A stretch of 28,024 nt of DNA from Enterococcus diestrammenae (GCF_009933255.1 NZ_MAEI01000018.1:1-28024); one strand, 5' to 3'; shown: positions 14,262-22,065, numbered from the stretch's first letter. Notes: generated from the sequence alone by a model not told the origin. A program made the numbers and translations.

Positions 14262-15022
14262 ATCTTTCTTTTATCATCGAAACTTTTTGGTTAGCTTTAA
14301 AAGGGGTGCCAGTGACATTGGCGATTATGGGCGTGGCGCTGGCTTTAAGTTTTTTGCCGGCCCTTTTGTTAGCCTTGGGTCGGATTCACCGAGTCAAAGG
14401 TGTCACCGGTTTTGCTGTGGTCTATCTGGCCGTGATTCGTGCGACCCCACCGATTTTATTAATATTGTTTTTTTATAGTTTGCTTCCCAGTATGTTGAAT
14501 CGCTTATTTGGCAGCTGGCATCTGGAAATTGATGTGTTCAAGTTAAACCCCATTTGGTATGCCTTCGTAATCTTTAGTTTATTAGCCACTGGCTCCTTGT
14601 CAGAAGTTTTCCGCTCAGCTCTCTTGACGGTTTCTGGTGGACAGCTGGAAGCCGGGCGAGCCCTGGGGATGCGGGACAGCACCACATATCGGCGTATCAT
14701 TTTTCCCCAAGCGTTAAAAAGTGCCCTGCCAAACTTATGTAATTTAGCAGTAAATCTGGTGAAGGGCACGTCCCTTGTATTTGTGATGACGGTTCAAGAT
14801 ATCACCGCTATCGCCAAGATTCAAGCAGCGTATGGCTACCATTATGTAGAAAGCTACTTAGTGATTTTTGTGATCTATTTGCTGTTATGTGGTGGGATTC
14901 AGTTAGTATTTCACTTATTGGAGCAGCGATTGACGGCTCAGGAAAGGAAGGTGGCAGTCGATGTTGACCGCTCGGGGTATTCAGAAACATTTTCAGCAAC
15001 AACCCGTCTTGAAGAATCTTGA
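14258..15022 (+). CDS. Amino-acid ABC transporter permease 2 (TcyM-like)
   Basis: 254 residues, second permease of the PAAT type. The EAA loop reads [20 protein letters not shown] and continues [14 protein letters not shown]. The N-terminal segment [21 protein letters not shown] is typical. Its last ~20 codons (after [10 protein letters not shown]) overlap the ATPase gene by 62 bp in another frame. That tail is polar and not conserved-looking, so the overlap was probably gained by loss of an earlier stop codon. Confidence 0.9.
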   Translation: MNLSFIIETFWLALKGVPVTLAIMGVALALSFLPALLLALGRIHRVKGVTGFAVVYLAVIRATPPILLILFFYSLLPSMLNRLFGSWHLEIDVFKLNPIWYAFVIFSLLATGSLSEVFRSALLTVSGGQLEAGRALGMRDSTTYRRIIFPQALKSALPNLCNLAVNLVKGTSLVFVMTVQDITAIAKIQAAYGYHYVESYLVIFVIYLLLCGGIQLVFHLLEQRLTAQERKVAVDVDRSGYSETFSATTRLEES

Positions 15023-15695
15023 TTTGACGGTGGCTAAAGGTGATGTGGTGGTGATTTTAGGGCCCTCGGGTTCAGGAAAAACCACCTTGTTGCGCTGCCT
15101 GAATCATTTAGAAACAGCTGATGCCGGTACCTTGACCTTAGGGGATGCGACTTATGATTTGCACCAAATGAGCAAAAAGCAAATCCAGCAACTACGGCAA
15201 AAGACGGCCTTTGTTTTCCAGCACTACAATCTATTTAATAACAAAACCGCTCTGGAAAATATCACAGAAGGACTCATCTATGGCCGTGGGGTACCTCGCC
15301 AGGAAGCCGAGGTTCTGGGACAGGCAGCGCTGACTCGTGTCGGCTTGGCTCAGTTTGCCCATTATTACCCTCATGAACTTTCTGGTGGTCAGCAGCAACG
15401 AGTGGGAATCGCCAGGGCCGTCGCTCTCAAACCGACTGTCCTTTTATTTGATGAACCCACCTCTGCTTTGGATCCAGAGCTTGTGGGGGAAGTGTTGGCA
15501 GTGATGCAACAACTGGCTCAAGAAGGGGTCACGATGGTGGTGGTGACTCACGAGATGGGCTTTGCGCGGGAAGTCGCCAGCCAAGTGGTCTTTATGGATG
15601 CTGGCGAGGTGGTAGAATCGGGACCACCCCAAACCTTGTTCACTGCCCCCAAAGAAGAACGTACCCGTCAATTTTTGCGTCGGATAACTGGTTGA
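14961..15695 (+). CDS. Amino-acid ABC transporter ATP-binding protein
   Basis: Complete ABC ATPase of the GlnQ/TcyN class, 244 residues, which powers import through the two permeases upstream. Walker [10 protein letters not shown] (34-42), Q-loop Q87 in FQHYNLF, signature LSGGQQQR (140-147), Walker B LLFDEP (161-166), D-loop SALD and switch H197 are all intact. The start overlaps permease 2 by 62 bp and has GGAAGGTGG upstream at good spacing. No clear terminator follows; the next gene has its own promoter. Confidence 0.95.
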   Translation: MLTARGIQKHFQQQPVLKNLDLTVAKGDVVVILGPSGSGKTTLLRCLNHLETADAGTLTLGDATYDLHQMSKKQIQQLRQKTAFVFQHYNLFNNKTALENITEGLIYGRGVPRQEAEVLGQAALTRVGLAQFAHYYPHELSGGQQQRVGIARAVALKPTVLLFDEPTSALDPELVGEVLAVMQQLAQEGVTMVVVTHEMGFAREVASQVVFMDAGEVVESGPPQTLFTAPKEERTRQFLRRITG

Positions 15696-15810
15696 GGCTG
15701 GCACGCAAACCTGTGAGCTACGGAATATCATTGGCATTTTTAAATATTATTGAAAGGGTAGTTTCTAATAAACTAAAGTAGCTGCACCGGCTCCCAATTA
15801 GCATTTCCAA

Positions 15811-15839
15811 GTGACACATTCCTTGGGGTTTGATATGAT
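15811..15839 (+). promoter_or_regulatory. Promoter of the zinc-ribbon / LysR genes
   Basis: GTGACA (15811-15816), 17-bp spacer, extended -10 TG-A-TATGAT (15831-15839). This is one of the best promoters in the window. It separates the zinc-ribbon gene from the transporter operon. Confidence 0.7.
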
Positions 15840-15877
15840 TAGGCAAATATAGGATTAGCGATTTAGGAGGCCTTTTC

Positions 15878-16087
15878 ATGGAAAAGAAACAATATATTTG
15901 CGAAAAGTGTGGCAATCAACATTACGAATCCGACCGGTTTCAAGCGACGGGTGGCAATTTTTCCCGCTTATTTGATATCCAAAATAAAAAATTTGTGACC
16001 ATTTCCTGCACGCAATGTGGCTATACGGAGCTTTATAAAGAACAGTCATCTAGTGGGATGAACGTCCTAGATTTCTTGATTGGTTAA
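15878..16087 (+). CDS. Small zinc-ribbon nucleic-acid-binding-type protein
   Basis: 69 residues with two CxxC knuckles, CEKCGN near the N-terminus and CTQCGY at about residue 46-51, forming one zinc ribbon. The pattern is that of a widespread small Firmicute family annotated as zinc-ribbon nucleic-acid-binding protein. The function is unknown. AGGAGG precedes the ATG. It has its own promoter and is followed after 45 bp by the LysR gene, so the two are probably co-transcribed. Confidence 0.85.
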   Translation: MEKKQYICEKCGNQHYESDRFQATGGNFSRLFDIQNKKFVTISCTQCGYTELYKEQSSSGMNVLDFLIG

Positions 16088-16132
16088 GGAAGAATGACCG
16101 TGTATTGCTAGGGCTAAAGGAGGTGCAAGGGG

Positions 16133-17161
16133 ATGAATTTGCAACAGTTTCGTTATGTGAAGACGATTGCGGCAGCAGGGAGTTTTTCTGAAGCTGCTAA
16201 ACAGCTGTACGTGACACAACCCAGCCTTTCGCAAGCGGTGAAAGAGTTGGAAGAAGAGTTAGCGGCTGAGTTATTTTTACGATCTAAAGTAGGGGTCCAA
16301 CTGACCGAAGCCGGACGAGATTTTTTGGTCTATGCCCAACAGATTTTAGCTCAAACCGAACAGTTGAAACAACACTTTGCTGGTAAGCAGGTTCATGACT
16401 TTACGATTTTAAGTCAGCACTATGACCTGCTTTCCGCTCCTTTTTTGACAGTGGTCAATCAGTTTCGTCAGTCTTGCCAAGAATTTCATCTGATCGAGAC
16501 CACCACCCAGCAAATTTTGGCGGGGCTGCGGGATTTTACTGGCGATTTGGGGATTTTGTATTTGGACGAGACCAATCGTAAAATCTTGGAACGACACTTT
16601 GCCCAAGAAGGATTTTCCTATGAGGTTTTGGGGGCGTTTGCGACCCAGATTTTCTTGCGGAAAGATCATCCGCTGGCGCGACAAAAGGTGATTTTACGAG
16701 AAGAGCTGGCGGCTTATCCTCAGGTACGTTTCAAGCAGGAAGCCTATGGAGGCGAGTCTTTTGAGGAAGATCCGTTAGCGGTGACAGCTGGTGGTTTAGA
16801 CTTGGCAGAAGAGATGGCAAGAATTGGAACCAACGAAAGGGATAGGGAGATTTCGTCAGTGAAAAGCCAACAAACTTCCGGGATTACTCAAGATATCAAC
16901 CTACCGGAGGCCGCTTGCGAAGTACCGTTGCAACCGACACTGTACACCAATGATCGCGGGACGTTGATGAATCTCTTGGTACAGTCGGACGCCTACGCAT
17001 CGGGTCTAGGCATCATCGGTGGCTTTGTGGCAGAGCATATTTGCTTGCGACCACTAGCAGACGGAACCACTCATCAGTTGGTCGCGGTGTTCAACGATCG
17101 ACGAAAACGTTCTGAGATGGCAACGGCGTTTATCGCGGCGGTGAAGGAGTCGCTAGTGTAA
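16133..17161 (+). CDS. LysR-family transcriptional regulator with a ~45-residue insertion
   Basis: The N-terminal HTH is canonical: MNLQQFRYVKTIAAAGSFSE, AAKQLYVTQPSLSQAVKELE and LFLRSKVGVQLTEAG. An effector domain follows (residues ~90-342). At 342 residues it is longer than the usual ~300. The extra length is a polar stretch (about 16770-16925) between VRFKQEAYGGESFEE and PLQPTLYTNDRGTLMNLL, two segments that are normally close together in this subfamily. ATG 16133 follows AAAGGAGG. By position it may control the transporter/methyltransferase operon, since LysR regulators such as YtlI and CysR-type proteins control sulfur amino-acid uptake, but I see no clear operator. Whether it is still functional with the insertion is open. 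Confidence 0.88.
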   Translation: MNLQQFRYVKTIAAAGSFSEAAKQLYVTQPSLSQAVKELEEELAAELFLRSKVGVQLTEAGRDFLVYAQQILAQTEQLKQHFAGKQVHDFTILSQHYDLLSAPFLTVVNQFRQSCQEFHLIETTTQQILAGLRDFTGDLGILYLDETNRKILERHFAQEGFSYEVLGAFATQIFLRKDHPLARQKVILREELAAYPQVRFKQEAYGGESFEEDPLAVTAGGLDLAEEMARIGTNERDREISSVKSQQTSGITQDINLPEAACEVPLQPTLYTNDRGTLMNLLVQSDAYASGLGIIGGFVAEHICLRPLADGTTHQLVAVFNDRRKRSEMATAFIAAVKESLV

Positions 17162-17263
17162 GCTAGTCAAACCCCCTTGAAGGACCGCAACTTGTCAGCG
17201 TCAAATGAAGAAATGCTTTTGATGACTAGCGCAATATGCCGGCTAATTTACTTGCTTCACTTT

Positions 17264-17291
17264 TTGGATAGACGATTAATGATGGTAAAAC
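17264..17291 (+). promoter_or_regulatory. Possible promoter for the 150-residue protein
   Basis: TTGGAT (17264-17269), 16-bp spacer, TAAAAC (17286-17291). This is a moderate match, placed about 140 bases before the start codon. Nothing else is recognisable in 17162-17434. Confidence 0.3.
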
Positions 17292-17434
17292 GAAAGGTCC
17301 ACAAGTAGCCTTTTGTTTTGCCTTCATTTTTTATTTTTTCCCTAAATCCGGCTGGGGTCAGTGAATCTGAGTTGCCAATTGCCGACTACAGATTTATCCT
17401 TAAACCATTACAAAAGAGAGGGCGGAGGATTTCG

Positions 17435-17887
17435 ATGGATTTATTTCAAAAAATCGGGGAAGGTGCCGGCTCGCTAGTGGGGGGCGCCCTCAGTGGTGTG
17501 GTCAATATCGCAGCGGAAGTGACCAATGCCGAGATGTTGCGAGAAGCCAGTCAGGAGATACTCAGCGGCAATCGCCAAGCCGGGCAGACCCTGGGCAAGA
17601 CGGTGGATGGCGTGCTAGATGTCGCTGGTGGCTTTGTCCGACGGGATAGTGAGCAATTGGCCGATGGTAAGGAAAAATTGACCACGGTCACCAAAACAGC
17701 GGTAGTTGGCGTAAAAAACAGTCTAGATTTTGCTACCGAACAAGTGTCAGAAGCCTATGAAGGTGGCAAAGAAATGGACGGCCAACGCCTACTAAAAGTG
17801 GCTCGCAATACGGGGAAAGCCCTAGTCGTCTCCGCAGCAGTGGTAAGCGTGGTAAAAGTGGGCAAAGGCTTGAAATTCAAGCTGTAA
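17435..17887 (+). CDS. Gly/Ala/Val-rich protein of unknown function
   Basis: 150 residues from ATG 17435, which follows GGCGGAGG at six bases; a longer frame from 17318 has no ribosome binding site. The N-terminus is glycine-rich (GEGAGSLVGGALSGVV), the middle is amphipathic with regularly spaced small residues, and the C-terminus has a weakly hydrophobic, lysine-ended segment (ALVVSAAVVSVVKVGKGLKF). There is no signal peptide and no enzymatic motif. The glycine-zipper-like pattern suggests membrane association or helix packing, but I do not recognise a family. It stands alone between the LysR gene and a structured non-coding stretch. Confidence 0.7.
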   Translation: MDLFQKIGEGAGSLVGGALSGVVNIAAEVTNAEMLREASQEILSGNRQAGQTLGKTVDGVLDVAGGFVRRDSEQLADGKEKLTTVTKTAVVGVKNSLDFATEQVSEAYEGGKEMDGQRLLKVARNTGKALVVSAAVVSVVKVGKGLKFKL

Positions 17888-17953
17888 GAATCGTAAAAAA
17901 ATGATTGAGTTGTTATGCTGATAAACGAAAAGCGTAACCAATAGACTCCGTAT

Positions 17954-18003
17954 CTAGGCCGGGAATGTCAGGGACTTCCCTAGTTGACAGAAAATAGGCC
18001 TAG
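17954..18003. other. Nested inverted repeat, possible structured RNA
   Basis: CTAGGCC (17954-17960) pairs with GGCCTAG (17997-18003). Inside, TGTCA (17966-17970) pairs with TGACA (17985-17989). Inside that, AGGG pairs with CCCT around ACTT. The outer arms are perfect and all stems are coaxial in order. There is no U-tract, so it is not a simple terminator. Confidence 0.45.
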
Positions 18004-18126
18004 GACTATCATCAGTTGTGGAAGAAGCGAGCAGTCTCTTAAAACGGAGCTTCCCCAAAATTCAATTGGTTGTTGTCTGTAAATAAGTTAGTCCCCAGCA
18101 AGGATAACTGCTGATAAATGGTGTGG

Positions 18127-18173
18127 TAGCCATAGTCAGCGGCAAGGGATCCTTGCAGGAGGCTATTTTTTTT
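18127..18173 (+). terminator. Terminator upstream of the AlbA_2 gene
   Basis: TAGCC (18127-18131) pairs with GGCTA (18161-18165), enclosing a second hairpin GCAAGG-GAT-CCTTGC (18142-18156). Eight U follow. It is 240 bp past the 150-residue gene, so it may end a transcript that includes the structured element at 17954-18003. Confidence 0.7.
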
Positions 18174-18225
18174 CGACATTTCCGAAAGTTTCCGCTATTC
18201 TTTTGGTAAGAGGGGAGGGAAAGGC

Positions 18226-18711
18226 ATGAAACAGTGGGATTTGGCGGATTTGCAATATGCACCAGAAGGTCAATTTTTGGATCGCAAACGGGCCTCCATC
18301 GCTCCCCAGCGAGTGGCTCAATATCTCAGTGCCTTTGCCAATACTTTAGGCGGGACGTTGGTGTTGGGCGTGGAAGACGACGGGACCATCACCGGTTTCA
18401 AGTTTCCCGGTTCGGTATCGCAAGCGACCTATCTAGCAGTCCCCGCTACCTACTTGCGGGAACAACCAGAATATCAGGTGGAGCGAATTCCCTGTGTGAA
18501 TTTCCGCGGAGAATCAGATGAACTTTTGGTATTTCAGGTGGCCCCTTATCCCGAGGGTTTGGTAACCTTATTAGAAGGTTCCGGCTATCTGCGGGTAAAT
18601 GATGAGACCCGCAAGCTCACCTTGACCTTGCTAGGGGAATTGAAGCAACGATGGGAAAAGCGCGAATCAGAACGAGAAAAGCGAGACGTGGAGATGAGGG
18701 AAGAGTCGTGA
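18226..18711 (+). CDS. Stand-alone AlbA_2 (Schlafen-type) domain protein
   Basis: 161 residues that resemble only the AlbA_2 DNA-binding domain found at the N-terminus of RecG-like/HATPase proteins: FLDRKRASIAPQRVAQYLSA, FANTLGGTLVLGVEDDGTI and a GSGYLRVND strand. The C-terminal ATPase part normally present is absent. The protein ends in a charged helix rich in Glu, Arg and Lys (last 25 residues). RBS AGGGGAGGG precedes the ATG. The missing half could reflect a natural short form or truncation; no leftover ATPase sequence is visible downstream, where a terminator follows 42 bp on. Confidence 0.75.
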   Translation: MKQWDLADLQYAPEGQFLDRKRASIAPQRVAQYLSAFANTLGGTLVLGVEDDGTITGFKFPGSVSQATYLAVPATYLREQPEYQVERIPCVNFRGESDELLVFQVAPYPEGLVTLLEGSGYLRVNDETRKLTLTLLGELKQRWEKRESEREKRDVEMREES

Positions 18712-18753
18712 GCTTTTCTCTAGGGGAAAAACCATTTGATTACGAAAAAATAG

Positions 18754-18801
18754 GCGCAACTGGCAGATGACGAAGAAAGTCATGGGTCAGTTGCGCTTTT
18801 T
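18754..18801. terminator. Bidirectional terminator
   Basis: GCGCAACTG (18754-18762) pairs with CAGTTGCGC (18788-18796), with an inner ATGAC/GTCAT hairpin. U-rich tracts follow on both strands. It serves the AlbA_2 gene from the left and the minus-strand DUF operon from the right. Confidence 0.9.
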
Positions 18802-18817
18802 GGGTGGCGGTATGTTG

Positions 18818-19018
18818 TTAGCTGATCGAAAAATAAAAGAGGAGCAGCCCCGCTAGCCAGCCGAGGCAAAGAATGACCGTGGCTAGCAGAGGCAGCCAGT
18901 GGGGGTTAAGGGTTATTTTTAGTAGGGTAAGATACTTTTTGCGACTGGTTCGAGGCAGCTGGTTTTGCTGCTGATAGAAAATTGCTACTGGTTTTTTGCG
19001 AGTTTTTTTAGTCCTCAA
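18818..19018 (-). CDS. Small basic membrane ORF, start uncertain
   Basis: The C-terminal 66 residues of this frame read as a basic stretch (KKTRKKPVAIF, PRTSRKKYL) followed by one hydrophobic helix LPLLATVILCLGWLAGLLLFYF. That looks like a single-pass small membrane protein. No ATG follows the DUF2922 stop codon. The best candidate is TTG 19018, which overlaps the end of the DUF2922 gene by 11 bases and has no good ribosome binding site. The frame also extends back to an ATG at 19093 inside the DUF2922 gene. It may be a real translationally coupled gene or a decayed one. It ends just before a bidirectional terminator. Confidence 0.35.
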   Translation of the reverse strand: MRTKKTRKKPVAIFYQQQNQLPRTSRKKYLTLLKITLNPHWLPLLATVILCLGWLAGLLLFYFSIS

Positions 19019-19226
19019 ACAAAGGGGTTTCGATTGTTTCCACGTACTTGGCACCTTTGACTTCGGCGTAGAGTTGGACGTCATCTTTTTCAAAAAGTTC
19101 CAGATCCCGTAAGCCTTCCATCGCGGTTCGGACAGTGGGTTCAGTCAAGTTGGTAGCAGCTAGAATTGGATCAAGATTGTGTTTTTTTCCTTCGCTGTTT
19201 AAAAAAGTCATGCGTAATTTTTTCAT
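19008..19226 (-). CDS. DUF2922 family protein
   Basis: 72 residues: MKKLRMTFLNSEGKKHNLDP at the start and EVKGAKYVETIETPLFED at the end are the typical layout of DUF2922, small Firmicute proteins of unknown function that often lie next to a DUF1659 gene, as here. GGAGG lies upstream of the ATG at good spacing. It is probably in one transcript with the DUF1659 gene 59 bp upstream; a hairpin GGGGTT/AACCCC (19255-19277) without a U-tract sits between them. Confidence 0.85.
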   Translation of the reverse strand: MKKLRMTFLNSEGKKHNLDPILAATNLTEPTVRTAMEGLRDLELFEKDDVQLYAEVKGAKYVETIETPLFED

Positions 19227-19285
19227 ATTGGTTTCCTCCGTTTAGTAGTTGGGTGGGGTTACTGGTGGAGCAACCCCAAGTATTG

Positions 19286-19492
19286 TTATTTTACATATTC
19301 AGTTTTTGTTGTTTCGATAACGCTCATAACATCAGAATCTTCGGGGATTAGCGGGGCAAAGATATCGATTAAAGCCACGACGCTATCGGGATTCGGGTCC
19401 TTTTTGCAGTAGTTCAAAGTTTGCTTTGTAAGATTCTTTTTGTCGGGTTCTTGTATCATTACTCCCAGGCTAGTGTCTAAATGTGTCTTCAT
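19286..19492 (-). CDS. DUF1659 family protein
   Basis: 68 residues from ATG 19492, which follows GGAGG at eight bases. An ATG five codons earlier overlaps that Shine-Dalgarno and is unlikely to be the start. DUF1659 features seen: N-terminal MKTHLDTSLGVMI, a TKQTLNYCKKDPNPDSVVAL core, and a C-terminal VIETTKTEYVK. Function unknown. It lies just downstream of the interrupted sigma-factor gene on the same strand and pairs with DUF2922. Confidence 0.8.
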   Translation of the reverse strand: MKTHLDTSLGVMIQEPDKKNLTKQTLNYCKKDPNPDSVVALIDIFAPLIPEDSDVMSVIETTKTEYVK

Positions 19493-19581
19493 AATCAGTT
19501 CCTCCATTTTCTTAAATTGTGCTAGCCAGCCGACAGTTGCAAGCTCTCGCTGGGTAGCTGGTGCTTTGTAAGCTTACACCC

Positions 19582-19731
19582 TTATAGCGAAGATAACGAA
19601 TGTGATGTCTCCTGTTTTTCTAAAAATAACTTCATTTTTTGTCTAAGATGTTGGCGGTACTTGTAACGCTGCTTGCGATTTAAGCAGGGGATACCAGATT
19701 CAGCTTCTGCCAATAAAGTGCGCAATTTGTG
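19582..19731 (-). pseudogene. Cut-off C-terminal part of the ComX-like sigma factor
   Basis: Directly after the amber stop of the sigma gene the same frame stays open for 49 codons to a TAA. The translation ends in a strongly basic helix pair (NRKQRYKYRQHLRQKMKLFL), as expected for the sigma region 4 tail of ComX/SigX-type factors. One base change (TAG from CAG, for example) would restore a single 177-codon gene. There is no start codon or ribosome binding site of its own at the beginning of this piece. Confidence 0.6.
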
Positions 19732-20115
19732 CTATTCATAAGGCTTGAGGCTCAACCAAAATTGTTGCCAAGTCTCCGTCGTTTCTATGAGATTTAGGGG
19801 ATCTTGTAATAGGGGAGCGGTAAAACTTTCCTCGGATTCCGTCAAGGGACAGTTTCGCTTGCGCTGGCCGTGACGTTTCCGTAGACAGTCGATGACGAGC
19901 CAACGCAGTCGAGTAAATAAGCGCCCCGGTGGAAAAGCGGCTAAAAAACTGGCCGCCTCTTGATAGTCTTGCATCCATTGAAAAACGGCGATGCGCATCT
20001 CCTGAAGTAAGTCGTCGTAATAGTCATCATTGAAGGTGACGTGATTTGTCGCCAAAACTCGATGGAACAAGTCCTCTGATTGTTTTAGTAAGTGATTCAT
20101 TTCGTAATTGGTCAT
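19732..20115 (-). CDS. ComX/SigX-like sigma-70 factor, truncated by an amber codon
   Basis: 127 residues from ATG 20115, preceded by AAGAAGGA. An in-frame GTG at 20133 has no ribosome binding site. Residues ~30-88 look like sigma region 2: YYDDLLQEMRIAVFQWMQDY, then FTRLRWLVIDCLRKRHGQRK, the pattern seen in competence sigma factors of Lactobacillales. The frame stops at TAG (19732-19734) straight after LSLKPYE, where region 4 should begin, and continues open for 49 codons beyond (see 19582-19731). As it stands, the protein would lack the -35-recognition domain. It is part of a minus-strand group with a DnaD-like gene upstream and DUF1659/DUF2922 downstream. Confidence 0.7.
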   Translation of the reverse strand: MTNYEMNHLLKQSEDLFHRVLATNHVTFNDDYYDDLLQEMRIAVFQWMQDYQEAASFLAAFPPGRLFTRLRWLVIDCLRKRHGQRKRNCPLTESEESFTAPLLQDPLNLIETTETWQQFWLSLKPYE

Positions 20116-20130
20116 TTGCTGATCCTTCTT

Positions 20131-20211
20131 CACCTGTTATTCCGGCCGGTGAGACAAAGATAACAAATGCAAATTGTAAATATTACGCATAAAATAACAA
20201 TTTAACAGGTG
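20131..20211. repeat. 9-bp inverted repeat around the sigma gene 5' region
   Basis: CACCTGTTA (20131-20139) and its exact complement TAACAGGTG (20203-20211) lie 63 bp apart, bracketing the AT-rich stretch where the promoter of the sigma gene should be. The left copy overlaps the possible GTG start. This could be an operator pair or chance. The rest of 20212-20389 shows no gene I can support. Confidence 0.35.
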
Positions 20212-20389
20212 GAATCAACAAGGAAAACTGTAAAATTACAGCAATCAGAGAATAGCCGAGAGCTTTTGAGCGAGGAGGGTTGTTGTTGTACTTGGATTTA
20301 GCGAGAGAGGGCGAGGCTTTGGTGGTGAAGTTGGTAATTAAAAAATACGTCTTCCAGAGCCATTTTTGCTCCGCCAAATGCAGTTTCCA

Positions 20390-21583
20390 TCAGTTGGCTT
20401 TTTCAACGGCTGCCAAATAGACCTCGTCTTGATAATCGCGGCTATCATCAAAAATCCAGCGACGTTCCGCTACCGTAGCGTCGAAGGTGGTATCCACTGT
20501 ATACTCTTCTCCCATGAACTGCCGCAGCTCTTTTTGAAGTTTCAGCCAAGCTTGGCGAGTGACTGGCGGATTGGCAAACGTTTCCCAGTCAATCAACTTT
20601 TCTTGGCGATAGGGGCGGTTGCGGGCAGGATATCGCTGGGGAGAACTCTGAGGTGATGGGGAAAACGAACTGTTAAAGGTGTGCTCCTGATTATGGAGGC
20701 GTGCCCCTTTTTCCTGAAAAATGCGGACTTCTGCTAGCGTGGTAACGCCGTTTTCTTGCCATTTTTTCAGGCAACTTTTGACAAACGACAAACCACTTTG
20801 CTTAGGGACGGACTTGTTGCCAGCAATTTGGATAGCCGCAGTCACTAACTCATCGCCATATTTTTGCAGTAAGCGACTGATTTGGGCTTGTAGTAAGGTG
20901 TTGGGGGCCTGCCAAAGCTGTTGCCAAGTTTTGAAGGTCATCGTTTTTTGCAAAATTGGTGACTCATTAACTGTCGGTGCTTCTGATATTGGTGCTTCGA
21001 TGGGTTTTTCAGCATGCTCGACAAGATCAGTGGCCGCTTCTTTGGTAGTGGTGGGTAGCGGAGAAGAAGCAAACGCTGCCTCCTCGCAATAAACCACTGG
21101 AGACACTGCCGGTTGTGGCTTTTCTTTTTCTGAGGAGGTGGCAAGGGTTGGACTTGCTTGGGTATCAGGAAGAATTAGCAAATTGTGGCGCTGGGCTGGT
21201 AGTTTAAGCAAGTATTTCTCCTCTAACTTGACCTCTTTGCGCTTTTTGGTGGCCATAATGTAGCGACTTTGGATTTCTTCAGAGGTGAGAATTTGGTAGT
21301 GTTCAAAGATTTCTTGGTGGAAAAAGCCCAACGTCAGCGCTTTTTCTAGCACTTCTGTTACGAATTCTTCTGGCGTATCGGCAGATTCAGCCACCAAAAA
21401 ACAGACTTCTTCGTTCCATTCCAAAAAATACCCTTCTTCCTGATAGGTCAAACCCAGCATCACCAGTAAGACATGTGGGGCTTGACTGCCGCAGTATTGG
21501 CGCAGACGCCGGACTTTCAGGCTGTGCCAAAAAGTCGTATCGGTAGGGAAGTAGTCCAATCCTTGCTTAATCGGTCGTGCCAT
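20390..21583 (-). CDS. DUF4373 (Lin1244/Lin1753) plus DnaD-like protein
   Basis: 397 residues. ATG 21583 follows GAGGAGGA; the longer frame from 21613 is disfavoured. Residues 1-115 match the DUF4373 layout (MARPIKQGLDYFPTDTTFWH, then ILTSEEIQSRYIMATKKRK). A low-complexity Ser/Thr/Glu/Pro linker follows. Near residue 220-290 is a DnaD-type helical domain (WQAPNTLLQAQISRLLQKYG, then LSFVKSCLKKWQENGV). Such proteins are replication-initiation organisers, common in phages and integrated elements but also in chromosomes. No other phage gene is nearby. It is probably transcribed with the sigma gene (275 bp gap) or separately; the function here is unknown. Confidence 0.78.
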   Translation of the reverse strand: MARPIKQGLDYFPTDTTFWHSLKVRRLRQYCGSQAPHVLLVMLGLTYQEEGYFLEWNEEVCFLVAESADTPEEFVTEVLEKALTLGFFHQEIFEHYQILTSEEIQSRYIMATKKRKEVKLEEKYLLKLPAQRHNLLILPDTQASPTLATSSEKEKPQPAVSPVVYCEEAAFASSPLPTTTKEAATDLVEHAEKPIEAPISEAPTVNESPILQKTMTFKTWQQLWQAPNTLLQAQISRLLQKYGDELVTAAIQIAGNKSVPKQSGLSFVKSCLKKWQENGVTTLAEVRIFQEKGARLHNQEHTFNSSFSPSPQSSPQRYPARNRPYRQEKLIDWETFANPPVTRQAWLKLQKELRQFMGEEYTVDTTFDATVAERRWIFDDSRDYQDEVYLAAVEKAN

Positions 21584-22065
21584 GAAATCTCCTCCTCGAT
21601 GGTTTTGTAACACATTTTTCGCCTGACAGAGACGGTGCTCAGACGAAGATGACTCACCTACTAACTCATCTAAATAGCGAAATTCCTCAAGCAGATGTCG
21701 CCACTTTTTGAGAGATTTTTAAAAGGATTTATTCCCACAGCCCAAAGCAAGCCTGCCAGTCAGCGAGACAGCCATTTTTTTGCCGGATTCCCCCGACAAT
21801 TTTTTAAAACGCAAACTGGGACTCACAGTCTTTCTTTCGGGCTCTACTTTGCTGTCTTTTACTCTGCTTTGTCTTTCCTTTTCTTTGGGGATTTCAGGTA
21901 CCGGAAACGCTGAGGGCGGTTGCGATAAGCGTTTGGTCGGTGAGCTGGTAATAGTTGCTATTTAGTGAAAAAACCATTTTCTCTCAAATTTTTGGGTAAA
22001 AGTTGGTGACGTTTTCATTCGTTATCGTGCTAAAATTGAACTCCAAAATCATGAGGAGGACGGTT
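21584..22065. other. Divergent intergenic region
   Basis: No gene is supported. A short frame with a hydrophobic run (21780-21965) lacks a ribosome binding site. A hairpin with arms ACCG-AAACGCT and AGCGTTT-CGGT spans 21900-21941. One AAAA-N5-TTTT element (21968-21980) resembles a single ComK half-box, but the surroundings are AT-rich. The promoter of the ComK-like gene must lie here. Confidence 0.4.

Noticed and set aside
20183..20377. 64-residue minus-strand ORF with a hydrophobic C-terminus
   Set aside because: TTG start without a ribosome binding site in an AT-rich intergenic stretch; no family resemblance.
21780..21965. Small ORF with a signal-peptide-like hydrophobic run
   Set aside because: Starts only at TTG inside a T-run, no ribosome binding site, no coherent mature sequence; likely chance.
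21968..21980. ComK box before the ComK-like gene (auto-regulation)
   Set aside because: Only one AAAA-N5-TTTT element is present; real sites need two at set spacing, and A/T runs are frequent here.
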